A stretch of 64,000 nt of DNA from Poindextera sp036272595 (GTDB taxonomy: Bacteria; Pseudomonadota; Alphaproteobacteria; Caulobacterales; Caulobacteraceae). The notes under the pieces are model-generated. The model was given only the letters and a program-made list of their open reading frames with translations, did not search any database and was not told the origin of the DNA. Made by a program: the position numbers and the translations under genes. The stretch lies in assembly GCA_036272595.1 (NCBI GenBank), contig DATAYM010000042.1:35024-99023 (forward strand). Reading direction: 5' to 3'. Position 1 is the stretch's first letter. Each line of letters starts with the position of its first letter. This document shows, piece after piece, positions 52,221-60,277 of this stretch.

Positions 52221-52619
52221 ATGCACGATCAGTTGACTCCTTCGGCTTGCAACCTGTCGACACCATACAAGCCGACGGCCCTATATTACGAGAGCGCGGA
52301 CAGCCTGGAATACACCAGGCAAGACATCCCGGCGGTCTATCGTCGGGTCGACGGCATCCTCACGCTCGTGTTCAGCATGCGCGATCGCGATGACCTGATC
52401 GGGTTCCAGATCAAGGGCTTCAAGAACTTCTATTTGAAGGACCGCGAGCAGTTCGGCGGCGACTTCCTGTCGCTCGTTGGTGTCCTCGAGCGCATCTTCA
52501 CGGAACAGGGCGGCCAACTCGTCGATGAGTATCGACGGGAGGCGTACGACCGGGCGCGCAAGATCGCCCTTGAGGATTCGGTCGAGCTACACGACCTGCC
52601 GAAGATCGCCGTTCAGTAG
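52221..52619 (+). CDS. Hypothetical protein, partner of 51623-52210
   Basis: A 132-residue product, ATG 52221, preceded by GGGAG. The middle (ALYYESADSLEYTRQDIPA and GILTLVFSMRDRDDLIGFQI) resembles the short antitoxin-like DUF2283 pattern in the DVLY/IGFEI spacing, a very tentative similarity. The C-terminal third is helical and acidic. The gene ends five bases before the convergent right-arm operon. Confidence 0.62.
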   Translation: MHDQLTPSACNLSTPYKPTALYYESADSLEYTRQDIPAVYRRVDGILTLVFSMRDRDDLIGFQIKGFKNFYLKDREQFGGDFLSLVGVLERIFTEQGGQLVDEYRREAYDRARKIALEDSVELHDLPKIAVQ

Positions 52620-52623
52620 GCGG

Positions 52624-53673
52624 CTATAAGGCAGCCTTCAGCTGCGCAAGCGCCGGCATCGATGGCATGCGCCAGTCGGCCGGAAGCCCAAAACGCGCTT
52701 TGCTCCTGGCGTCAGACAGCTCGCGCCCGGCGCGAACGAAATTGCCGGCCTGGCCGCCATTCAGCCAGTGCGCTACGAGGTCGAGATTGTCCGGTTGGCT
52801 GAACCGATCCAGAGCGCTGAAGATCTGAAGGGCCCGCGAAGCCTCCTCGCTGGCGGCTTCGACCGCGCGCAAAGCCGCGCCGAGGTTCCCGCCGTCGGGT
52901 CCGGCCTCGAGAATTGATTGGGCCTCGCGTCCGAGCTCCAGAGCTTTGTCGAGGCAATCCATGCTGGTCCTCGGTTGGAACAGCTCGACACCAGCGCAAC
53001 GGCCGATCACGACCTCTTCGACTCTCTCCTGCTTTGCCCATTGGTCAATCCACTGATCCAAGCGTGTCCGCGCCAGCTTTCGAGCCGATGGCGTTGTTGC
53101 CGCCTCGATGGCGTCAATCAGCCCCGGAGCTCCCAGGCGAGCTCTGTCTTCTTCCTGCTGGCGGTCGCGCACGATATGGTCGACCCGCATGCGACCATCG
53201 TCGCGTGAAATCTTGGCCAACTCCTGGCCTACCTTTCCCAGCCGTCGCCGGAGGACCTCGATCAGAGCAGGGAACGCATCCGCGGCGCCGCTCGCCTTGA
53301 TCGCCTTGAGCTCGGCGATCAGGTCCGGGAGCAGCGGCGCAATTCGCAGGATGCGTCGGATATCGAGCTGGCGATCCTGGCTCGCGTTGTAGTCGGCCAC
53401 TGCGCCATCCCAATCGAGGCCGAACGCGTCGGTCCCGCAGTTCAGCCCGATCAGCGCTCGCCCGCCCCCGACCAGATCGACGGCCCAGCCTCGGTAGTGC
53501 AGGGCGCGGTGACAGTGTGCGCACCTGACCTTGTGGCCTCGATAGTTATAGGCGGTCAGGCGCTCGAAGCGTGCCCCGGCCGGAAGGCGTTGCACCAGGC
53601 CGTCAAGCGCTTCCGGGTCATCAACAGTGAAGTTCCGGCTCAGCAGTTCGAGATCGGCTTCGGAGAGCTTCAT
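52624..53673 (-). CDS. Zinc-ribbon-like hypothetical protein (last gene of right-arm operon)
   Basis: A 349-residue product. Near the N-terminus YRGHKVRCAHCHRALHYRGW followed by LIGLNCGTDAFG gives a C-x2-C ... C cluster that could bind zinc. The remaining 250 residues are mainly helical. I recognise the beginning from several phage proteins of unknown function. ATG 53673 overlaps the stop of the preceding gene by four bases, the third gene of a coupled operon. Confidence 0.72.
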   Translation of the reverse strand: MKLSEADLELLSRNFTVDDPEALDGLVQRLPAGARFERLTAYNYRGHKVRCAHCHRALHYRGWAVDLVGGGRALIGLNCGTDAFGLDWDGAVADYNASQDRQLDIRRILRIAPLLPDLIAELKAIKASGAADAFPALIEVLRRRLGKVGQELAKISRDDGRMRVDHIVRDRQQEEDRARLGAPGLIDAIEAATTPSARKLARTRLDQWIDQWAKQERVEEVVIGRCAGVELFQPRTSMDCLDKALELGREAQSILEAGPDGGNLGAALRAVEAASEEASRALQIFSALDRFSQPDNLDLVAHWLNGGQAGNFVRAGRELSDARSKARFGLPADWRMPSMPALAQLKAAL

Positions 53674-54035
53674 CGGGAACCGCGCCGGCCGGAGCGCGCA
53701 GTTTTGGGCTTCGGTGCAGCGCTCAGCAGGAGCGCCTTCGCGAGGGCCGCCTCCGCAGATGGGCGCGCGGACTCGCCAGCGCAGCTGTCTCCGCGCTCGG
53801 GCGCTCTTGCGGAGCGCGGGAGCGCCTGGATGAGCGCGCTCACGTCATCCGGCGTGAAGACGATGGCGCGTCCCAATTTCCGACCGATCCCGTGTCGCTT
53901 GGCAAGCGTCTTCAACAGCTCCTCGGAACAGGGGACGATCCGGTCAAGGACCAGGTCGCGCGCCGTCTTGATGGTCGGCCAAGGCGGAGCGTCATTTGTT
54001 TCCGCCCCCTTGGGCGCCTTGCTCTCCGGGATCAT
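53670..54035 (-). CDS. Excisionase-like putative DNA-binding protein
   Basis: A 121-residue product. Residues about 33-72 (RIVPCSEELLKTLAKRHGIG and GRAIVFTPDDVSALIQAL) look like a winged-helix of the Xis/MerR-like family, with a recognition helix followed by a Gly/Arg wing. The C-terminal half is disordered and Arg-rich. It lies beside attR, as a recombination directionality factor often does. ATG 54035 and stop both overlap neighbours by four bases. Confidence 0.6.
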   Translation of the reverse strand: MIPESKAPKGAETNDAPPWPTIKTARDLVLDRIVPCSEELLKTLAKRHGIGRKLGRAIVFTPDDVSALIQALPRSARAPERGDSCAGESARPSAEAALAKALLLSAAPKPKTARSGRRGSR

Positions 54036-54379
54036 CGTTCGCGCTCTCCGTCATCGGAGCTGAGCGTCTGATAGAAGCCGACGCCGGGAACCCTCGCCTG
54101 AAATTCGACCCAACCTTGACAGCCGATCCGCTTGCACCGCGCGCGGCGGTTCCAGAGGATGGTGCGCGCGCCAGAACGCCAAGCGATCAGATCAAGGTCG
54201 ACCGGCATCATCAGCCCGCACGAATTGCACTTGGAAATGACCTCCCAGTGCTCGCGCAGCATGTCGGCGACGGTCGCGACGGCGCGCCGGTAGTATGAAA
54301 TGGGGATGCGATCGGCGTTTCGCCTGCCCATGGGGCACTCCGGCGGTGGAGACTCGCGCAACGTTCCATATTTGTTCAT
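54032..54379 (-). CDS. Hypothetical protein with two CxxC-type pairs
   Basis: A 115-residue product, first gene of the right-arm operon. A C-x2-C pair (ISKCNSCGLMMP) and a later C-x4-C pair (ARCKRIGCQGW) are spaced like a zinc finger. YYRRAVATVADMLREHWEVI is a preceding helix. ATG 54379 is about 100 bp from attR. The promoter of this operon must lie in the 54380-54480 stretch. Confidence 0.66.
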   Translation of the reverse strand: MNKYGTLRESPPPECPMGRRNADRIPISYYRRAVATVADMLREHWEVISKCNSCGLMMPVDLDLIAWRSGARTILWNRRARCKRIGCQGWVEFQARVPGVGFYQTLSSDDGERER

Positions 54380-54419
54380 AGCGTTTCAATAGCGGCGCGA
54401 GGGTCGAGTTGGGGATTGG

Positions 54420-54439
54420 CGGGACCCCTGCGGGACCCG
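54420..54439. promoter_or_regulatory. Right integrase arm-type site (inferred)
   Basis: CGGGACCCCTGCGGGACCCG differs from the left 35533-35552 copy at one base and is in the same orientation. It lies 47 bp inside attR. Together with the left pair this gives both ends of the element the same recombinase-binding structure. Confidence 0.65.
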
Positions 54440-54485
54440 GCCCGCAGCAAACCGACCGAGCGGCTATCTAAGTGTCTGAAATCGT

Positions 54486-54535
54486 TGGAGCGGGCGGCGA
54501 GAATCGAACTCGCGACATCCAGCTTGGGAAGCTGA
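54486..54535. other. attR of the integrated element
   Basis: The 50-bp core identical to 35367-35416. Here it is part of the complete tRNA-Gly(CCC), covering its anticodon stem through CCA. Sequence on the element side diverges from the attL flank at once. Confidence 0.95.
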
Positions 54536-54560
54536 CGTTCTACCTCTGAACTACGCCCGC
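54486..54560 (-). tRNA. tRNA-Gly (anticodon CCC)
   Basis: Reverse strand, G1 at 54560 and discriminator T at 54489, with CCA encoded at 54486-54488. The acceptor GCGGGCG pairs with CGCCCGC. The D arm GTTCAGAGGTAGAAC, the anticodon arm TCAGC/GCTGG around loop TTCCCAA (anticodon CCC) and the T arm GCGAG-TTCGATT-CTCGC are all intact. It resembles E. coli glyU. It is kept functional by the element, whose attR supplies the 3' half. Confidence 0.95.
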
Positions 54561-54701
54561 GGCGTCCCTGCGGGGGGAACGCGGCCGGCAAGATAGACGA
54601 AGCGGCGGGGCGGGCAAGGCGCCTCTCGCGGCCCGGCCGCGTTGACGCGGGCGGCGACGGAGATCAGATTGGCGGGCAGTGTTTTTGAGGAGATGAAGGC
54701 G

Positions 54702-55295
54702 ATGGCGGACGGCGAGATCCCGGCGAAGGCCAAGTTTCACGCCATGACCGAGGGCACCCAGGCCGACTGGATGGTCATCGCCACGGCCATGGCGCCTCAT
54801 CGCGGCGAACTGCCCGACCGGCTGATGGCGCACCTGAACCTGTTGAAGGGCGACGACGGCGGCTTCTCGGTCGACCGGCTGGAGCACTCGCTGCAGACCG
54901 CCACCCGGGCGCACCGCGACGGGCGCGACGAGGAATATGTGGTCTGCGCCCTGATCCACGATATCGGCGACATCCTCTTGCCGGCCAACCACGCCGAGCT
55001 GGCGGCGACCATCCTCAGGCCCTACGTCTCGGAGCGGAACCACTGGATGCTGGACCACCACGGCATCTTCCAGGGCTACTATTTCTTCCATTATCTCGGC
55101 CTTGACCGCGACATGCGCGAGCAGTTCCGCGGCCATCCGGACTTCGAGTACACTGCCCAGTTCTGCCATCTGTACGACCAGAACAGCTTCGAGCCCGAAT
55201 ACGACTCCATGCCGTTGGAGGCGTTCGAGCCGATGCTGCGGCGGGTGCTGGCGGCGCCGAAGCGCTCGATCTACAGCCCGCCCGACGCCGCCTAG
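54702..55295 (+). CDS. HD-domain phosphohydrolase-like protein
   Basis: A 197-residue protein with the metal-dependent HD domain: His in VDRLEHSLQTATRAHRDG, His-Asp in YVVCALIHDIGD, and His and Tyr residues around HHGIFQGYYFFHYLG. This pattern recalls the HD-domain oxygenases such as PhnZ (substrate Tyr/His rather than phosphatase), but a phosphohydrolase is equally likely. GAGGAG at 54687-54692 favours ATG 54702; ATG 54693 is directly next to it. It is beside the tRNA, convergent with the glycosyltransferase gene. Confidence 0.8.
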   Translation: MADGEIPAKAKFHAMTEGTQADWMVIATAMAPHRGELPDRLMAHLNLLKGDDGGFSVDRLEHSLQTATRAHRDGRDEEYVVCALIHDIGDILLPANHAELAATILRPYVSERNHWMLDHHGIFQGYYFFHYLGLDRDMREQFRGHPDFEYTAQFCHLYDQNSFEPEYDSMPLEAFEPMLRRVLAAPKRSIYSPPDAA

Positions 55296-56398
55296 CCGCC
55301 GCCGCGCGCACCCGGCGGCGCCGCGCGGGTGACGCCGAGGGCCTTTTCCATGCGCTCGACGTTCAGCCGGATGCGCTCGACCTCCGGCGCCTTGGCCATG
55401 GCCTGACGGCCCCAGACCAGCGCCTGGTTCTGATGGCCCAGCCGCCAGCCGCAGATCGAGGCCATGTCCTCCGCCAGCACGCCGAACTCGGTGTCGCAGC
55501 CGTAGTCGACCACCATTTCCGGTATGGCCAGCGCCCGGCAGACGGCGGCGTAGCAGGCCTCCCACTGTTCGGCGCGATAGAGGGCCCAGGCATGGTCCAC
55601 CTGCGGCCCGCGCACCTCGGGCGCCGCCTCGGCCGCCGCGCGCCAGGCCGCCATCGCCGCTTCGGCGTCGCCGGCGTCCTCGTGGCAGCGAGCGATCAGC
55701 CGGCGGGCGGCGCAGCGCTGGCCCGTCTCGTGCGGATCGGCGATGGACAGGTAGCGGAGCAGTTCTCGCCGCGCCTCGGCGTAGCGCTGGTGGTAATAGT
55801 ATTCGCGCCCGAGAAAGAAGGCTTGGCGCGGCGAATCCGGCTCCTCGCGCACCGCCAGCTCGATCAGGGCCAGGTACTGGCCGCGGCTTTTTCCCGCGTC
55901 CGGATGGTGGTCGATCCTCAGGTGACGGACGATGCCCAGATGGTCGGGGACGCCGTCGGCGACGATGGTCTCGTGGCAGGGATAGCGCCAGACGAAGCCA
56001 TGGCGGGCATGGATGCGGTTGTCCAGGTGCTGCTGCCACTGGCCGGTGACGTCGCGGGTCCAGCCGTGGGTATAGGTCAAATGGTTGATCGGCGGCCGCC
56101 ACGACCGCTCCACCACCCCGCGCCACCCCGGCATGATCACCTCGTCCAGGTCGAGCGAGATGCAGACGTCGATGTCGTCCGGAACCAGGGCGAGCGCCGC
56201 ATTGCGCGCCACGTCGAACCGCCAGGGCTTGATCGAGATCGAGTGCGTCACCGCGCCCCGCCGCTCGAACGCCGCCACGGTGCCGTCGGTCGAGCCGGTG
56301 TCGGCGATCACCACCAGGTCGGCGTCACCGACCGCGTCCATGAACCGGTCGACGAACGCCTCCTCGTTCAGGCAGATTCCGTAGACGGCGATCTTCAT
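55292..56398 (-). CDS. GT2-type glycosyltransferase with C-terminal helical repeats
   Basis: A 368-residue product. The N-terminus KIAVYGICLNEEAFVDRFMD is the SGNH/GT-A nucleotide-binding start, VVIADTGSTDGTVAAFE gives the GT2 loop, and DVCISLDLDEVIMPGW carries the DxD-like metal site. Residues about 190-340 form TPR-like helices (AEARRELLRYLSIADP, GDAEAAMAAWRAAAEA). Fusion of a GT2 domain with such repeats occurs in surface-glycan enzymes. Its stop overlaps the HD gene stop by four bases. Confidence 0.85.
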   Translation of the reverse strand: MKIAVYGICLNEEAFVDRFMDAVGDADLVVIADTGSTDGTVAAFERRGAVTHSISIKPWRFDVARNAALALVPDDIDVCISLDLDEVIMPGWRGVVERSWRPPINHLTYTHGWTRDVTGQWQQHLDNRIHARHGFVWRYPCHETIVADGVPDHLGIVRHLRIDHHPDAGKSRGQYLALIELAVREEPDSPRQAFFLGREYYYHQRYAEARRELLRYLSIADPHETGQRCAARRLIARCHEDAGDAEAAMAAWRAAAEAAPEVRGPQVDHAWALYRAEQWEACYAAVCRALAIPEMVVDYGCDTEFGVLAEDMASICGWRLGHQNQALVWGRQAMAKAPEVERIRLNVERMEKALGVTRAAPPGARGGG

Positions 56399-56646
56399 GG
56401 ATGGCCGATGGGGTCGAGGCGGGGCAGGGAGCGCATGGCCGGAGGATTCCAGCCCAGCTCCGATTGGACAAGCCTCGCGGAAGGCGATTGACCGCCGCGG
56501 GGCTTGTCGCTACGCAAGCCACCGCGCGGATGGCCCGAACGGCCGATCCGGCGGCTTTCCGCGCGCAGATCGCAATCCGTCTCCTTGGCCGAGCACCTGT
56601 CGAAGGGGCAAGCGAGACCTCCCGGGCAGGTGAGGTCGCATAAGCC

Positions 56647-57936
56647 ATGAGCAACGTCACCGTGATCGGCGCCCAATGGGGCGATGAGGGCAAGGGCAAG
56701 GTCATCGACTGGCTGGCCGACCGCGCCGACGTCGTGGTGCGCTTCCAGGGCGGCAACAACGCCGGCCACACCATCGTGGTCGGCAACAACGTCTACAAGT
56801 TCTCGCTGCTGCCCTCCGGCGTGGTCCAGGGCAAGCTCTCCATCATCGGCAACGGCGTGGTGGTCAATCCCTGGTCGCTGCTGGACGAGATCAGCCGCGT
56901 ACGCGGCCAGGGGCTGAAGATCACGCCGGACATCCTTGTGGTGGCAGACAACGCCTGCATCGTGCTGCCGCTGCACGCGGATCTGGACCGGGCGCGCGAG
57001 GAGCGGGCCGGGGCCAACAAGATCGGCACCACCGCGCGCGGCATCGGCCCGGCCTATGAGGACAAGGTCGGCCGCCGCGCCATCCGCTTCGTCGACCTGG
57101 CCGACGCGGACGCCCTGAACGCCAAGATCGAGCGGCTGTTGGCCCACCACCAGCCGCTGCGCCAGGGCCTGGGCCTGCCCGACGTCTCCGCCCAGCAGGT
57201 CTTCGACATGCTGATGGAGGTGGCGCCCAAGGTCGCGCCCTATGTCCAGCCGGCCTGGCGGGTGCTGAACGCCGTGGTCAAGGACGGCAAGCGCATCCTG
57301 TTCGAGGGCGCGCAGGCGGCCATGCTCGACGTCGACCACGGCACCTATCCCTATGTGACCTCGTCCAACACCGTCGCCGGCCAGGCGGCGGCGGGGGCCG
57401 GGGTCGGCGCCTCGGCCGGCGGCTATGTGCTGGGCATCGTCAAGGCCTACACCACCCGGGTCGGCGAGGGGCCCTTCCCCACCGAGCTGCACGACGCCAT
57501 CGGCCAGCGGCTGGGCGACCGGGGCGACGAGTTCGGCACCGTCACCGGCCGGCCGCGCCGCTGCGGCTGGTTCGACGCGGTGCTGGTGCGCCAGTCGGTG
57601 ACCGTCAGCGGCATCGCCGGCGTCGTCCTGACCAAGCTGGACGTCCTGGACGGCATCGAGACCCTGAAGATCTGCACCGGCTACCGGTTGGGCGACCGGG
57701 TGCTGGACTACCTGCCGGCCGGGCTGCGCGACCAGGCCGCCGTCACGCCCATCTACGAGGAGATCGCCGGCTGGAGCGAGAGCACCAAGGGCGCGCGCTC
57801 GTGGCGCGACCTGCCGCCGAACGCGGTGATCTATGTGCGCCGCATCGAGGAGCTGATCGGCGTCCCCGCCGTGCAGGTCACCACCGGCCCCGACCGCGAC
57901 GACACCATCGTCATGCGCGACCCCTTCCAGGGCTGA
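56647..57936 (+). CDS. purA: Adenylosuccinate synthetase
   Basis: A 429-residue PurA, which joins IMP and aspartate with GTP in AMP synthesis. The GTP loop is VIGAQWGDEGKGKVIDWLA, with the catalytic Asp in GDEGKGK and His in GGNNAGHTIVV. IGTTARGIGPAYEDKVGRR, TLKICTGYR and the C-terminal GPDRDDTIVMRDPF are all typical. Full length. ATG 56647. Confidence 0.97.
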   Translation: MSNVTVIGAQWGDEGKGKVIDWLADRADVVVRFQGGNNAGHTIVVGNNVYKFSLLPSGVVQGKLSIIGNGVVVNPWSLLDEISRVRGQGLKITPDILVVADNACIVLPLHADLDRAREERAGANKIGTTARGIGPAYEDKVGRRAIRFVDLADADALNAKIERLLAHHQPLRQGLGLPDVSAQQVFDMLMEVAPKVAPYVQPAWRVLNAVVKDGKRILFEGAQAAMLDVDHGTYPYVTSSNTVAGQAAAGAGVGASAGGYVLGIVKAYTTRVGEGPFPTELHDAIGQRLGDRGDEFGTVTGRPRRCGWFDAVLVRQSVTVSGIAGVVLTKLDVLDGIETLKICTGYRLGDRVLDYLPAGLRDQAAVTPIYEEIAGWSESTKGARSWRDLPPNAVIYVRRIEELIGVPAVQVTTGPDRDDTIVMRDPFQG

Positions 57937-58008
57937 CGGCAAGCCGGCGTTTACCCTTTCAGCGGATGCTGAACCCCTGGATGGTAGAGGGGGGCGGGGC
58001 GCGCGGCG

Positions 58009-58827
58009 ATGATCCTCACGGATGAAAAGCTCGCCCGACTGCTCGAACCGTTTCTGGCGCGGGTCCTTATTGTCGAGCCGGTGGCGGCCAGCGCCCGGTT
58101 GCTCGGCGACCTTCTGAAGGGCGTCGGCGCCAGGCAGATCTATCTGGCCCAGACCGGCTTTCAGGCCCTCAACACCTGCAAGCTGGTCGATCCCCAGGTG
58201 GTGTTCACCGAGGTCGGCGGCGCCGAGCGCACCGGCCTGGGCTTCGTCGCCAAGCTGCGCCGCAGCGAGCTGGCTTGCCGCCAGGCGCCGGTGATCGTGG
58301 TCACCGCCGAGGCGACCGCGGCGGTCATCGTCGCCGCGCGCAACGCCGGGGTGCACGAATTCCTGCGCAAGCCCTTCGCCGCCCGCGACCTCCATCGCCG
58401 GCTGGAGGCGGCGCTGTTGCATCCGCGCGACTGGATCGAGGCGGTCGGCTATGTCGGGCCGGACCGGCGCCGGTTCAACTCCGCCGACTACGTGGGTCCG
58501 CGCAAACGCAAGGCCGACCGCGTCCCGACCTCGCCGGCGGGACGGCTGGAACAGGCGCTGAAGATCGCCAAGTCCGCCGTCGCCGCCCTGGAGTCCGACC
58601 CGGCCCAGGCCCTGCGGTCGCTGCAGGTGCAGACCTCGGAACTGAAGGCGCTCGCCGCCGCGATGGCCGACGCCAGACTGGCCGCCGCCGCCGGCAAGCT
58701 GCAGGCGGCGCTGGCGGGAGCTTCCGTCCAGGCGGGCCTGTCACGCCCGGCGATCGAGGCCGGCGCGGCGGATTTATGGGCGTTCGTGGTTCCCGAGCCT
58801 ATCCCCACAGCGCGGGCGGTGGCGTAA
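58009..58827 (+). CDS. Atypical receiver-domain protein (phosphoacceptor Asp replaced by Glu)
   Basis: A 272-residue product. Residues about 17-133 are a receiver fold: RVLIVEPVAASARLLGDLL, IVVTAEATAAVI (Thr switch) and EFLRKPFAARDL (Lys). The acidic pocket has Glu23 but the next residue is Pro, and the phosphoacceptor position in DPQVVFTEVGG is Glu68 rather than Asp. The C-terminal 140 residues have no known output domain but contain long Ala-rich helices. It follows purA. It may work as a constitutive phospho-mimic or scaffold. Confidence 0.82.
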   Translation: MILTDEKLARLLEPFLARVLIVEPVAASARLLGDLLKGVGARQIYLAQTGFQALNTCKLVDPQVVFTEVGGAERTGLGFVAKLRRSELACRQAPVIVVTAEATAAVIVAARNAGVHEFLRKPFAARDLHRRLEAALLHPRDWIEAVGYVGPDRRRFNSADYVGPRKRKADRVPTSPAGRLEQALKIAKSAVAALESDPAQALRSLQVQTSELKALAAAMADARLAAAAGKLQAALAGASVQAGLSRPAIEAGAADLWAFVVPEPIPTARAVA

Positions 58828-59050
58828 CGCCACCCCGCTCATCTCCGCGAAAGCGGGATATGGGCACATTCGTGTTGATGATGCAGACGGCAGCGGGCTA
58901 CCGTCCAGAAAAGACCGGTCGGCCCGGTCATGATCGTGACGCTCGCTTCTTCAACTGCATCGAACGACGGGCGGCCCCATCCCGGGTCAGCCGTTGCACT
59001 TTTCACGCCTGATATGTAAATTCGCCTCGTTGCAACCAAAGGGGGGACTG

Positions 59051-59470
59051 ATGCGGGGCGTCGCAATGATGGGGATTACCCTATCTCTACTCGCTTCATC
59101 AAACGCAGCTTCGGCACCAAATTATTCTGCTATCGCACAATCGCTAAGCGTTATCGGAAATGACATGCAGACCTATACCGACATGAAAATGCAGGAAGCT
59201 GCCGAGGCTAACAACAGGGGGGTGGATTTAGTGCAAGCCGGCGATCTGCAAGGCGCCAAAGCTGCGTTCGAAGAATCTGTTGCCGATTACCCATTTCCTG
59301 AAGCTCAAAGAAATTTGGCAGGCCTCAATGAGATTTTTGCCGCAACTCAAAAGGGGGTAGACCAAGCAAACCAGCAGATACAGGCGAGCCACGACGCGGA
59401 GGCTGCTGCTCTAGCCGCCGGCAGGAGTGGGGTCGCTGCGCTCGACGCTCTTCAGTGGCCGCATCCATGA
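59051..59470 (+). CDS. Secreted TPR-like hypothetical protein
   Basis: A 139-residue product with a signal peptide (MRGVAMMGITLSLLASSNAA, cleavage near ASA). The mature part has one TPR-like unit (GVDLVQAGDLQGAKAAFEES) and a C-terminal helix. AAAGGGGGGA precedes ATG 59051. Codon choice and local GC are distinctly lower than in neighbours, suggesting transfer. It overlaps the next gene by four bases (ATGA). Confidence 0.75.
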   Translation: MRGVAMMGITLSLLASSNAASAPNYSAIAQSLSVIGNDMQTYTDMKMQEAAEANNRGVDLVQAGDLQGAKAAFEESVADYPFPEAQRNLAGLNEIFAATQKGVDQANQQIQASHDAEAAALAAGRSGVAALDALQWPHP

Positions 59471-59961
59471 AAATGAGCAAGCGGTATGGTCTGAGACTTA
59501 TTGCCTCCACCTTGATTTTGACTGCGGTGGCCGAACCGGTGCTTGCTCAATCGGCCACTCAATTTGATCTAGAATGCCATGGGACGGAATATCGTCAGAT
59601 AGATGATAACAGGGCCATGACTGAGTCATCGGATCATTATTTCAAGATTGATTTAAGTTCTGGCCGATTTTGTCGAATAGAAGAGCCTTCAGGCCCATCA
59701 CCCTCCTGCGAAGGCCCGGGCTCGTTCGGGGCGCCCCCAGATCAAGCCTGGCAAGACGACCACCCTAACTGGGTTCGGTCGGCGATTATTGGCGATTGGT
59801 TAATAGTTGAAAACGGGCGAATGGAGAGTGAAAAAGCCCCTAGCATTAAGGGGGCTGTGAACTTAAAGACGTTACAGTACCTGTCTCACAGCTATGAATT
59901 TGGAATTGAGGTAATGATTATTGAAACCTGCGAGAAATTGCCATTTTCCGGTACCTTTTAG
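59467..59961 (+). CDS. Secreted hypothetical protein of the low-GC islet
   Basis: A 164-residue product beginning MKMSKRYGLRLIASTLILTA, a signal peptide with cleavage near VLAQS. The mature part has four cysteines (FDLECHG, GRFCRIE, SPSCEGP, IIETCEK), suggesting disulfides. No family recognised. It is coupled to the previous gene and shares its unusual base composition. Confidence 0.75.
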   Translation: MKMSKRYGLRLIASTLILTAVAEPVLAQSATQFDLECHGTEYRQIDDNRAMTESSDHYFKIDLSSGRFCRIEEPSGPSPSCEGPGSFGAPPDQAWQDDHPNWVRSAIIGDWLIVENGRMESEKAPSIKGAVNLKTLQYLSHSYEFGIEVMIIETCEKLPFSGTF

Positions 59962-60277
59962 CTACCGAGTTCATCCGAGCCGCTACCAGCGGGTTATTAT
60001 CACCCCCTCATATTGACTGTCCTCTATCCACCGCTGCGGTCACGGCTCGTCAGCGGATAGCCAAGACGCAGTCCGACAACGAAAACTAATCACCATCGAG
60101 CCGATCGGAATCCTGGTGTCCTCGACTCTTGGGGCCCGCGAGAAGAGGGGCGCCATCTTCCGACAAGAAACTGGGGCCTGGTGGCGCTTAGACGCAGCCG
60201 GATGAGCGTGGGACGTTATGACCTTCGCGAGCCGCCTGGGGACATTTTAGGTCACCGATAAGCGGACCCGCAGAGGC
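59962..60277. other. Intergenic region, nothing identified
   Basis: 316 bp between the low-GC islet and rpoH. I find no ORF with protein-like composition, no strong hairpin and no repeat. Its composition returns toward the host average at the right end. Confidence 0.55.

Larger units (their letters stand above)
35367..54535. mobile_element. 19.1-kb integrative element in tRNA-Gly, probable phage satellite
   Basis: Bounded by the 50-bp duplication of the 3' half of tRNA-Gly(CCC). Next to the left end is a tyrosine integrase; a 20-bp near-identical repeat lies just inside both ends. Content in order: integrase, AlpA-like regulator, primase-helicase, GTGGGGC repeat array, TerS-like gene, unknown genes, two large ejection-protein-like genes, winged-helix, Xre repressor, right-arm genes. 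I see no large terminase, portal, major capsid or tail gene. Base composition is visibly lower in GC than the host. The tRNA is restored intact at the right end. It could instead be a decayed prophage. Confidence 0.85.

Noticed and set aside
56395..58422. Minus-strand frame of 675 codons over purA
   Set aside because: purA is unmistakable on the plus strand; the reverse frame has no recognisable domain.
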